DNA of 64,000 nt. It comes from Zoogloeaceae bacterium. Its GTDB lineage: Bacteria > Pseudomonadota > Gammaproteobacteria > Burkholderiales > Rhodocyclaceae. Of this stretch, positions 25,041 through 37,322 are shown one piece after another. The notes beneath the pieces are model-generated. The model made no database searches, was not told the origin of the DNA, and saw nothing but the letters and a program-made list of their open reading frames with translations. Position 1 is the first letter of the stretch. Every line of letters begins with the position of its first letter. Both the position numbers and the translations under genes were made by a program. Where the stretch lies: positions 248,001-312,000 of the forward strand of contig JACKMA010000009.1 in assembly GCA_024235635.1 (NCBI GenBank), written 5' to 3'.

Positions 25041-26461
25041 GCCGCGCAGGGCCGGCTCATGAACGGCAATTGATCGCACTCGGCGCCGCGTCGCTGGGCG
25101 GCGCCCTCGACGGCCTGCGCACACCGGCAGCGCTCGGCCTGTTGTCGGCCGGCCTGCTGGCCCTCGGCCTCGCCACCGGTCTCGCCAACGTGCTGGCGCT
25201 GCTCGCCGACTCGGTCGCACTCGCCGGCGTGCTGTACCTGGTGGTGCTGGTGTTCGCGATGATCGCCGCCCATGCCGCCGGCGTCGCACTGATGGATCGC
25301 GCCAGCGATCGTCCTGCTCGCCGTCTGCCGGCGTCGCTGGCCGCGGGTGCCCGCTCGCTGGCCTTGCTGGTGGTGGTCGCGCTGATCGTCGCGGCCGCCC
25401 AGTTCGTCTTCGCGATGGCGGCAACAGCATTGCTGTGGGCGTGCCGGCTGGCGGTGGTCGGACCGTTTCTGCTGGTGGTCCTGATGCCGGTGCTGATCGC
25501 TGGCGCGGCCGTTCTGTTCGCCGGCTCGACGGCCACCTTGTTGCTCTGCGCACCCGCGTTCTGGTCGGGGCAGTCGCTCGGCGCCGGGTTGCGCTCGACG
25601 GTGGCACGACTGCGCCAGCGGCCACTGGAGATCCTGCTGTCGCTCATGCTGATCGGCTTCGTCGCAGCCGTGTTGGCGACGATCGTCGCGATGCTGTGGT
25701 TCTCCGGCATGGTCTTCGTCGGTGGCCTGGCCGGGGCCGTGGTCGGTGCCGATGTCGCGATGGCGATCGCGTCCGGCGACTTCGATGCGGCTGCGGCCGC
25801 CGGCGGCGGCCTGGCGGTTGCCGCAATGACCGGCATCAGCATCCTGGTGCTGCAAGGTGCTGTACTGCCACTGGCCGCCCAGATCGGCGGCCTGTGTCGG
25901 CTCCGTTGCCAGCTCGATGGAATCGATGCCCCCCTGGCGCCGATCGCGGAAGCGGAAGCGGAAGCGGAAGCGGAAGCGGAAGCGGAAGCGGAAGCGGAAG
26001 CGGAAGCGGAAGCGGACAGGATGATCGATGACGGCACCGGTGCCGGGGTCGAGGCCGAAGGCGGGGCCGAGGCCACCAACGACGCGGCCGGCGATGCGAC
26101 ACCCGGTGCGGCGCCAGCGGACGCGGGGCTGGCTTCGACGGTGAAGACCATGGCGCTGCGTCCGGAACGAATGCACGATGCCACGGCTTCGGCCCGCGAC
26201 GAGCCGTCCCTCGTCCCGCCGGATCCTGGTCCGCCGATGCCGGAGCGAGACGGCGACAGGCCGCCGCCGCGCACGCTCGGAACCGTCCCGAGCACGGGAT
26301 TCCGCGCTGCGGACGCCGGCCTCGAAGTGACGATGATCGTCAGCCCCGCCCGTTGCTCGGCCTGTGGCGCGCCGATCGAACGGCGAGACCGCTTCTGCGG
26401 CGAGTGCGGGCAGCGGCTGACCAATACCGAATCCGATCCAGGCGACGGGGACGAGCCATGA
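25037..26461 (+). CDS. Polytopic membrane protein with C-terminal zinc ribbon and (Ala-Glu) tract
   Basis: 474 residues from a GTG at 25037 that overlaps the preceding stop (GTGA); an ATG at 25019 is also in frame. The first 285 residues hold about six to eight membrane helices rich in Ala, Leu and Val. Then comes an Ala-Glu dipeptide tract (11 units) encoded by a hexanucleotide repeat, a disordered acidic/Pro stretch, and a C-terminal zinc ribbon (CSACGAPIERRDRFCGECG, about 437-455). The upstream gene has zinc ribbons at its N-terminus, so the two proteins share a rare combination. No transporter signature is visible and the function is unknown. It overlaps the ADP-ribosylglycohydrolase gene by four bases, making a three-gene operon. 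Confidence 0.6.
   Translation: MSRAGPAHERQLIALGAASLGGALDGLRTPAALGLLSAGLLALGLATGLANVLALLADSVALAGVLYLVVLVFAMIAAHAAGVALMDRASDRPARRLPASLAAGARSLALLVVVALIVAAAQFVFAMAATALLWACRLAVVGPFLLVVLMPVLIAGAAVLFAGSTATLLLCAPAFWSGQSLGAGLRSTVARLRQRPLEILLSLMLIGFVAAVLATIVAMLWFSGMVFVGGLAGAVVGADVAMAIASGDFDAAAAAGGGLAVAAMTGISILVLQGAVLPLAAQIGGLCRLRCQLDGIDAPLAPIAEAEAEAEAEAEAEAEAEAEAEADRMIDDGTGAGVEAEGGAEATNDAAGDATPGAAPADAGLASTVKTMALRPERMHDATASARDEPSLVPPDPGPPMPERDGDRPPPRTLGTVPSTGFRAADAGLEVTMIVSPARCSACGAPIERRDRFCGECGQRLTNTESDPGDGDEP
25946..26011. repeat. Hexanucleotide tandem repeat (GCGGAA)11
   Basis: Eleven perfect copies of GCGGAA, followed by one variant unit GCGGAC. It is read as (Ala-Glu)11 in the membrane protein. 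Copy-number change would alter linker length without shifting frame. Confidence 0.97.
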
Positions 26462-27528
26462 GCGAACAGACGATTGCGGACCGCGCGCGCGGCGCTCTGA
26501 TGGGTGCCTTCATCGGCGACGCCCTGGCACTCGGCCCGCACTGGTACTACGACCTCGACGAGATGCGTCGGCGCTACGGCGAATGGGTCGACGACTATAC
26601 GACACCACGGGCAGACCACTACCATGCGGGCCTCGCCGCGGGCGATGCCTCGCAGGCCGGCCTGCTGCTGGCGATGACGGCCGAGTCACTGGTAGCCTGC
26701 AACGGATACGACGAATCCGACTTCTGCCGGCGACTCGACGAAGACCTGTTCCCGCACTTGGACGGATCTCCGATGAGTGGGCCGGGTGGGTACACCAGTC
26801 AGTCGATCCGCGAGTGCTGGCGCAAGCGCTTCGAGCAGGGTCTGCCCTGGGGTCGATGCGGCGGTTCGGCCGACACCACCGAAGCGATCGAGCGCGGCAT
26901 CGCCCTGGCCGTGCGCTACGCCCGCGACCCCCGACAACTCGCGATTTCGACCACACGCAATACGGTGTTGACCCAGTCCGATGAGAGCGTCGTGGCGATG
27001 ACCGTCGCCTTCTGCTCGGTGCTCGGCCTGCTGGTGGCCGGGGTGCCATTCGACGCGGAAATCTCGGGCCGGCTGATGACAATGTGCAAGGACGGGCGAC
27101 TGCCCTTCCATACCGTGACCTCGGGCACCGCCATGACGGCGCCTGCAGGTGCGGAGAAGGCCAGAATCGGCAGCTTCGCGTCGCCGGACGCCTTGCTGAC
27201 GCCGTCCTTCGTCGCCCGGGCGGCAGCCGATCCGTCGATCCGGATCGAGCCGGCGTGGAAGGTTTCGCTGGTCTACGGCATGCCGTGCGCAATCTACCAC
27301 CAGCTGCCGGCGGCCTACTATCTGGCGGCCCGCTTCCACGACGACTTCGAATCGGCGGTGCTGCACGCAGTCAATGGTGGCGGCCAGAACCTGGCGCGGG
27401 CGATGCTGACCGGAGCGCTGGCCGGCGCCCAGGTCGGGCTCGGCGGCATCCCACGCCGCTTCATCGACGGACTCGCCGATTCGCGAGCGCGACTCGAACT
27501 CTGCGGCCGGCTGGCGGCACAGGCATAG
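26458..27528 (+). CDS. ADP-ribosylglycohydrolase family protein
   Basis: 356 residues, all-alpha DraG/ARH fold. The N-terminal signature RGALMGAFIGDALALGPHWYYD matches the family start where a GD pair helps hold the metal site, and the C-terminal block with GGGQNLARAMLTGALAGAQVG is the second conserved region. Family members remove ADP-ribose from proteins or small molecules, or have related hydrolase roles; the substrate here is unknown. Metal-binding Asp/Thr residues of classical DraG cannot all be placed by eye. ATG 26458 overlaps the stop of the zinc-ribbon membrane gene by four bases, so it is likely translated with it, which suggests a shared but unidentified process. Confidence 0.82.
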   Translation: MSEQTIADRARGALMGAFIGDALALGPHWYYDLDEMRRRYGEWVDDYTTPRADHYHAGLAAGDASQAGLLLAMTAESLVACNGYDESDFCRRLDEDLFPHLDGSPMSGPGGYTSQSIRECWRKRFEQGLPWGRCGGSADTTEAIERGIALAVRYARDPRQLAISTTRNTVLTQSDESVVAMTVAFCSVLGLLVAGVPFDAEISGRLMTMCKDGRLPFHTVTSGTAMTAPAGAEKARIGSFASPDALLTPSFVARAAADPSIRIEPAWKVSLVYGMPCAIYHQLPAAYYLAARFHDDFESAVLHAVNGGGQNLARAMLTGALAGAQVGLGGIPRRFIDGLADSRARLELCGRLAAQA

Positions 27529-27617
27529 GTTGCAAGGCAACTTTCGGTGCGCGGACGTGTAAGGACACGCCACGCTGCGCGGTCCAATGACTGAATTCGT
27601 CCAGGGAGGAGTCCGCC

Positions 27618-28067
27618 ATGCGCATCCGCAATCGCCTTCTGTCAATCCTGCTGTGCGTCTCTCCGCTCACCCACGCGGCGGACGGCCTGATCGTGGTCGA
27701 GAGCACGCACCCGCCGGCGGTGACGATGGATCGTCTCGAAGCGGCCGCGACGGCAAAGGGCATGAAGGTCTTTGCACGCATCGACCACGCCGCCGGCGCA
27801 CGCTCGATCGGCAGCGAGATGCAGCCGACCGAACTGCTGATCTTCGGCAACCCGAAAGGCGGCACGCCATTCATGGCCTGTGCTCGGACGGTGGCGATCG
27901 ACCTGCCACTAAAGGCCGTGGTGTGGCAGGACGAGGCCGGCAAGGTCTGGCTCGGCTACAACGACCCGGCCTGGATCGCAGCGCGTCACGACGCCGGCGA
28001 CTGCCCGGTGGCGGCCAATATCGCGGCCGCACTGAAGGGGCTCGCTGCCGCCGCGACGGCGCCCTGA
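27618..28067 (+). CDS. DUF302-family periplasmic protein
   Basis: 149 residues with a signal peptide of about 20 residues (THA/ADGL). The rest matches the DUF302 pattern: paired N-terminal strand and helix (MDRLEAAATAKGMKVFARIDH), then TELLIFGNPKGGTPFMACARTVAIDLPLKAVVWQDEAGKVWLGYNDP. This is a small alpha/beta domain of unknown biochemical role, often found in periplasmic or membrane contexts. A good ribosome site (GGGAGGAG) sets the start. It stands 89 bases after the ADP-ribosylglycohydrolase gene and may have its own promoter. Confidence 0.85.
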   Translation: MRIRNRLLSILLCVSPLTHAADGLIVVESTHPPAVTMDRLEAAATAKGMKVFARIDHAAGARSIGSEMQPTELLIFGNPKGGTPFMACARTVAIDLPLKAVVWQDEAGKVWLGYNDPAWIAARHDAGDCPVAANIAAALKGLAAAATAP

Positions 28068-28095
28068 AGGCAAGGCCGAAGCGCCCTTGTGAAGG

Positions 28096-28123
28096 GAAAC
28101 GGGCGCAGCCTGGCTGCGCCCGT
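28096..28123 (-). terminator. Terminator between DUF302 gene and gltD
   Basis: Stem ACGGGCGCAGCC / GGCTGCGCCCGT with a very tight turn. A short T-run follows on the minus strand, so it mainly serves gltD; it also separates the two convergent genes. Confidence 0.65.
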
Positions 28124-28146
28124 CGGCCGAAGCAACCGATTTTCGC

Positions 28147-29607
28147 CTATCGCGGCAGGACCGACTCGCCCATCAGGAAGACATCAACCTCGCGGGCGCA
28201 CTGCCGGCCTTCGCGAATGGCCCACACCACCAGCGACTGGCCGCGACGCACGTCGCCGGCCGCGTACACCTTGTCCACGTTGGTCGCGTAGCAACCCTCG
28301 CCGTCGGTATCCGCCTTGGCATTGCCACGCGCGTCCTTGTCGACGCCGAAGGCCTCGAGCAACGATGCCGACGGATTGGTGAAGCCCATCGCGAACAGCA
28401 CCAGATCGGCCGGAAGCTCGAATTCGGAGCCCGGCACCTCGCTCATCTTGCCGTCCTTCCAGTCCAGCCGAACGCCGGTCAGCGCCTTGACGGTACCACC
28501 GTCGCCGACGAAGGCCTTGGTCGCCACCGCGAAATCCCGCTCGCAGCCTTCCTCGTGGGACGAAGAAGTACGCATCTTGATCGGCCAGTACGGCCAGGTC
28601 AGCATCTTGTTTTCCTGCTCGGGCGGCTGCGGCAGCAACTCGAACTGGGTGATCGACTTGGCGCCGTGCCGGTTGGACGTGCCGACGCAGTCCGATCCGG
28701 TATCGCCGCCGCCGATCACGACGACGTGCTTGTCCTTGGCGGAGATCGGGTTGCGGTCGCCGCCGGCGACTTCCTTGTTCTGTGGAATCAGGAACTCGAG
28801 GGCGAAATGAACGCCGTCGAACTCGCGCCCCGGCACCGGCAGATCGCGCGGCGTCTCGGATCCGGCGGCGAGGATCACCGCATCGAACTCGGCGGTGAGC
28901 TGCGCCGCCGACACCTCGGTGGCGGCGTCGTTGATGACCCCCTTCGGCGGCGTCGCAGCAACGCAGACGCCGGTACGGAATTCGACCCCTTCGGCTTCCA
29001 TCTGCTGGATCCGCCGATCGATCAGATGCTTTTCCATCTTGAAGTCGGGGATGCCATAGCGCAGCAGGCCGCCGATCCGGTCGTTCTTCTCGAACACCAC
29101 GACGTCGTGACCGACACGCGCCAGTTGCTGCGCGGCGGCCAGCCCGGCCGGCCCGGAGCCGACGACGGCGACCTTCTTGCCGGTCTTGGCGTCCGGCGGC
29201 TGTGGCACGACCCAGCCCTCGGCCCAGGCCTTGTCGATGATCGCCCGCTCCAGCGACTTGATGCCGACCGGATCGGTGTTGATGTTCAAGGTGCACGCCG
29301 CCTCGCACGGGGCCGGGCAGATGCGGCCGGTAAACTCCGGAAAGTTGTTGGTCGAGTGCAGCACGCGGATGGCTTCCTGCCAGTCACCGCGATACACCAG
29401 GTCGTTCCAGTCGGGAATGATGTTGTTGACCGGGCAACCGTTGTTGCAGAAAGGGATGCCGCAGTCCATGCAACGCGCACCCTGCTTCGACGCGTCCTCG
29501 TCGCTCAGCGCGACCGTAAACTCCTTGTAGTGCTTGACCCGCTCGTCCGTCGGCGCATAGGCCTCCGACAGGCGCTGGAACTCCATGAATCCGGTGGGCT
29601 TCCCCAT
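28147..29607 (-). CDS. gltD: Glutamate synthase (NADPH) small subunit
   Basis: 486 residues. The beta chain takes electrons from NADPH via FAD and passes them through Fe-S centres to the large subunit for glutamate formation in the cytoplasm. The N-terminal cysteine cluster (CMDCGIPFCNNGCPVNN, then CPAPCEAAC) is the adrenodoxin-reductase-like Fe-S region. The FAD-binding GxGxxG is VVGSGPAGLAAA (about 149-160), and the NAD(P)-binding stretch is VVIGGGDTGSDCVG (about 285-298). Length is normal for the family. It begins one base after the gltB stop, so the subunits are made together. Confidence 0.97.
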   Translation of the reverse strand: MGKPTGFMEFQRLSEAYAPTDERVKHYKEFTVALSDEDASKQGARCMDCGIPFCNNGCPVNNIIPDWNDLVYRGDWQEAIRVLHSTNNFPEFTGRICPAPCEAACTLNINTDPVGIKSLERAIIDKAWAEGWVVPQPPDAKTGKKVAVVGSGPAGLAAAQQLARVGHDVVVFEKNDRIGGLLRYGIPDFKMEKHLIDRRIQQMEAEGVEFRTGVCVAATPPKGVINDAATEVSAAQLTAEFDAVILAAGSETPRDLPVPGREFDGVHFALEFLIPQNKEVAGGDRNPISAKDKHVVVIGGGDTGSDCVGTSNRHGAKSITQFELLPQPPEQENKMLTWPYWPIKMRTSSSHEEGCERDFAVATKAFVGDGGTVKALTGVRLDWKDGKMSEVPGSEFELPADLVLFAMGFTNPSASLLEAFGVDKDARGNAKADTDGEGCYATNVDKVYAAGDVRRGQSLVVWAIREGRQCAREVDVFLMGESVLPR

Positions 29608-29608
29608 G

Positions 29609-34285
<4,677 letters not shown>

Positions 34286-34366
34286 CCTGTCTTTCCTCGA
34301 CTACTTGCGCACCGTCGAATGAAGCCGTTCCGGCGCAGCTGGCAGCACGTCTTGCGTGCGGACGTC

Positions 34367-34400
34367 AAAAAAAGCCGGAGGCGCGAAAAGCTCACCGGCT
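34367..34400 (-). terminator. Terminator or attenuator between dgt and gltB
   Basis: On the minus strand a short outer stem AGCCGG/CCGGCT encloses a loop and is followed by seven T. It lies past dgt and before gltB. It may end the aroK-aroB-dgt transcript or, if a transcript starts upstream of it, attenuate gltB. Confidence 0.5.
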
Positions 34401-34538
34401 TGCCGGGCTCGCCTGGCGGAGCCCTCCGATCTCTACTGGCGGAAGCCCGAATTTACCGCAGCGTAGCGACAGGTTTCAAGGTTTTTTTGCGCCGCGACAT
34501 TCAGCGCCGGATGCATCCGCATCGGCCGATTTTATCGC

Positions 34539-35669
34539 TCAGTGGATTTCGCCGACCGCGAACAGTCGGCGGTGCTCGCGGATGGCGTAGCGGTCGGTCA
34601 TGCCCGCGACGTAGTCGGCGATCGCCCGCGGCGCGTCATCCTTCGCTTTCGCCTGATACTGGGGTGGCAACAGGCGAGGATCGGACTGGAAAGCCGAAAA
34701 CAGGTCACGGATGATCCGGCGCGCCTTCTCGGTCATGCGCAGCACCTGATAGTGCCGGTAGAGGTTCTCCCGCAGGAAGACCTTGAGCGCCTGCAGCGGT
34801 TCGCGCAGCCCTTCGCCGTAGGCCACCAGTGCCGGCGCCTCGCCGACCTGGGCCAGGCTTTCGATGCGCTGCTCGGCGATGTTGGCCGAGGTGGTTTCGA
34901 TCAGGTCCAGCGCCATCCGGTTGATCATCCGACGGATCGTCTCGTGGATCAACCGGCGACCGGCGAGCCTGGGATGGCGCTCGCACACCCGGGCCCGCTC
35001 GCGGGCGAACAATTCCACTTCGTCGAGTTGCTCCAGGGTGATCAGGCCCGACCGCAGCCCGTCGTCGAGGTCGTGGTTGTTGTAGGCGATCTCGTCGCAG
35101 AAGTTCGCCAGTTGTCCTTCGAGCGAGGGTCGGCGCTTGTCGATGAAGCGCCGGCCGAGTTCACCCAGCGTGCGCGCGTGGGCGGGCGAGCAATGCTTGA
35201 GGATGCCCTCACGGGTTTCGTACATCAGGTTCAGGCCGTCGAATTCGGCGTAGCGCTCTTCCAGCAGATCGACGATGCGCAACGACTGCAGATTGTGCTC
35301 GAAGCCGCCGAAGGGCTTCATGCACTCGTTGAGCGCCTCCTGCCCGGCATGGCCAAATGGCGTATGACCGAGATCGTGAGCCAGCGCCACAGCCTCGGCG
35401 AGATCCTCGTTCAGGTTGAGCGCGCGGGCAATGCTGCGGGTGATCTGCGCGACCTCGATGCTGTGCGTCAGCCGGGTGCGGAACAGATCGCCCTCGTGAT
35501 TGACGAACACCTGGGTCTTGTACTCGAGCCGGCGAAACGCGGTGGAGTGCACGATGCGGTCGCGATCGCGCTGGAATTCGCCGCGGCCCGCGGGCGGATC
35601 CTCGGCGATCCGGCGGCCGCGCGAATTGCGTTCGCTGACCGCGTACGGCGCGAGCGAGCCGTCAGGCAT
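34539..35669 (-). CDS. dgt: dGTP triphosphohydrolase-like HD protein
   Basis: 376 residues. It belongs to the HD-domain dNTP triphosphohydrolase family that cleaves dGTP to deoxyguanosine and triphosphate. Metal-binding motifs are visible: the histidine in RTRLTHSIEVAQI and the HD pair in ALAHDLGHTPFGHAG. Further family blocks are FRRLEYKTQVFVNHEGD and NFCDEIAYNNHDLDDGLR. ATG 35669 is used, overlapping the aroB stop by eight bases; an in-frame start 63 bases upstream would overlap aroB more and lacks family similarity. It is third in aroK-aroB-dgt, an order common in betaproteobacteria before gltBD. Confidence 0.93.
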   Translation of the reverse strand: MPDGSLAPYAVSERNSRGRRIAEDPPAGRGEFQRDRDRIVHSTAFRRLEYKTQVFVNHEGDLFRTRLTHSIEVAQITRSIARALNLNEDLAEAVALAHDLGHTPFGHAGQEALNECMKPFGGFEHNLQSLRIVDLLEERYAEFDGLNLMYETREGILKHCSPAHARTLGELGRRFIDKRRPSLEGQLANFCDEIAYNNHDLDDGLRSGLITLEQLDEVELFARERARVCERHPRLAGRRLIHETIRRMINRMALDLIETTSANIAEQRIESLAQVGEAPALVAYGEGLREPLQALKVFLRENLYRHYQVLRMTEKARRIIRDLFSAFQSDPRLLPPQYQAKAKDDAPRAIADYVAGMTDRYAIREHRRLFAVGEIH

Positions 35670-36747
35670 CGATTCGTTCCCGGATCGCGGCCTCGATCGA
35701 CGGGCGCGGCGAGTCACCGTCGATGACGGCACGGCCGATGCCTTCGAGCAGCACCAGACGCAGACGTCCGCCCTCGACCTTCTTGTCGTGCGCCATCAGT
35801 TCCAGATACTGGCCGATCGGCAGCGCCGGGCCGCGCACCGGCAGGCCGGCGGCGCGGTGGATGGCTTCGATCCGCGCGACGTCGGCGTCGGTCAGCCAGC
35901 CTCGCATGCGCGACAGTTCGGCCGCCATCATCGCACCGGCGGCGACCGCCTCGCCGTGGAGCCATTCCCCGTAGCCCATGCCCGCCTCGATCGCATGACC
36001 GAAGGTGTGGCCTAGATTGAGGATCGCGCGCACCCCCTGCTCGGTCTCGTCGGCCGCGACGATCTCCGCCTTGTTGGCGCACGAGCACTCGATCGCGTAG
36101 GCGAGCGCATCGCCGTCGCGGGCCACCAACCGGGCCATGTTGTCCTCGAGCCAGGCGAAGAAGGCGGCATCGCGGATCAGCCCGTACTTGATGACCTCCG
36201 CCAGCCCCGCCGACAGTTCGCGCGCCGGCAGCGTCGCCAGCGTCGCGATGTCGGCCAGCACCAGGCGCGGCTGGTGAAAGGCGCCGATCATGTTCTTGCC
36301 GAGGGGATGATTGATCGCGGTCTTGCCCCCGACCGACGAATCGACCTGTGCCAGCAGCGTGGTCGGCAACTGGATGAACGGCACGCCACGCTGGAAGGTG
36401 GCGGCGGCGAAGCCGACCATGTCGCCGATGACGCCGCCGCCGAGCGCGATCAGCGTGGTCGAGCGCTCGCAGCGCGCGGCCATCAGGCCGTCGAAGATGC
36501 GGTTGAGCGTGGCCCAGTCCTTGTAGGCCTCGCCGTCCGGCAGGATGATGTGGCCGGCGTCGACGCCGACGGCGGCCAGCGCCGCAACGACGTCGTCCAG
36601 ATACAGCGGGGCGACCGTCTCGTTGCTGACGATCATCGCCCGCGGCGTCTTCAGCAGCGGCAGGATCAGGTCGGCACGACGGCGCAGGCCGTCGCCGATG
36701 TGAATCGGGTAGCTGCGCGCGCCGAGCGCGACCTTCAGCGTTCGCAT
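35662..36747 (-). CDS. aroB: 3-dehydroquinate synthase
   Basis: 361 residues. Second enzyme of the shikimate pathway, turning DAHP into 3-dehydroquinate with NAD and a divalent metal. The NAD-binding glycine loop is ALGGGVIGDMVGFAAATF, followed by the conserved PTTLLAQVDSSVGGKTAIN and the metal/active-site region LGHTFGHAIEAGMGYGEWLHGEAVAAGA. Length is typical. The gene starts inside the last codons of aroK (13-base overlap) and overlaps dgt by eight bases, so the three are one translationally coupled unit. Confidence 0.98.
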   Translation of the reverse strand: MRTLKVALGARSYPIHIGDGLRRRADLILPLLKTPRAMIVSNETVAPLYLDDVVAALAAVGVDAGHIILPDGEAYKDWATLNRIFDGLMAARCERSTTLIALGGGVIGDMVGFAAATFQRGVPFIQLPTTLLAQVDSSVGGKTAINHPLGKNMIGAFHQPRLVLADIATLATLPARELSAGLAEVIKYGLIRDAAFFAWLEDNMARLVARDGDALAYAIECSCANKAEIVAADETEQGVRAILNLGHTFGHAIEAGMGYGEWLHGEAVAAGAMMAAELSRMRGWLTDADVARIEAIHRAAGLPVRGPALPIGQYLELMAHDKKVEGGRLRLVLLEGIGRAVIDGDSPRPSIEAAIRERIDA

Positions 36748-37259
36748 GTCTTCTCCAGTTCGCGCTCGATCGTGCGGGCCATCGTCGCCGGCGATCCGCG
36801 ACGGCCCTGCACCACCAGATGGGCGACCTCACGATACAGCGGCTCGCGCTGGCGATGCAGCTCGCGAATGCGTCCGCGCGGATCATCCACCTGCAGCAAC
36901 GGCCGATTGCGATCGTGCCGGGTGCGTTCGAACAGCACGTCCGGCGCCACGTCGAGATAGATCACGAAGCCGCGATCCTTCAACATCCGGCGATTGTCCT
37001 CGGCCAGCACGATGCCGCCGCCGGTTGCCACCACCAGGTCCGGCTGACGGCTCAGTTCGTCGAGTTCCTGGGTCTCCCGCCGGCGGAAGCCTTCCTCGCC
37101 TTCGATCTCGAAGATCACCGGAATGCCGACCCCGGTGCGGGACTCGATCTCGTGGTCGCAATCGACGAAGCGCCGTCCCAGCCGCTTCGCCAGCTCACGC
37201 CCGACCGTGGTCTTGCCGGCCCCCATCATGCCGACCAGATAGATGTTCGCAATGCGCAT
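36735..37259 (-). CDS. aroK: Shikimate kinase
   Basis: 174 residues. It phosphorylates shikimate with ATP in the aromatic amino-acid pathway. Visible motifs are Walker A GMMGAGKTTVG, the shikimate-binding DCDHEIE and ATGGGIV, and the lid-region arginine in RPLLQ. The gene leads directly into aroB. In many proteobacteria aroK follows pilQ with little gap; here a lipoprotein gene and a strong terminator stand between, so aroK must either have its own promoter in the short space at 37260-37322 or depend on read-through. Confidence 0.97.
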   Translation of the reverse strand: MRIANIYLVGMMGAGKTTVGRELAKRLGRRFVDCDHEIESRTGVGIPVIFEIEGEEGFRRRETQELDELSRQPDLVVATGGGIVLAEDNRRMLKDRGFVIYLDVAPDVLFERTRHDRNRPLLQVDDPRGRIRELHRQREPLYREVAHLVVQGRRGSPATMARTIERELEKTCER

Positions 37260-37268
37260 GCCCGAAAG

Positions 37269-37304
37269 AAGAAACGCCCCTTCGCAGGATATACGAAGGG
37301 GCGT
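37269..37304 (-). terminator. Rho-independent terminator before aroK
   Basis: Perfect 11-bp stem ACGCCCCTTCG/CGAAGGGGCGT (37274-37284 with 37294-37304), followed on the minus strand by a T/C-rich run. It lies 19 bases past the Ig-like lipoprotein stop and only 10 bases before aroK. Confidence 0.85.
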
Positions 37305-37322
37305 CGATTTTCCGGGAAACGC

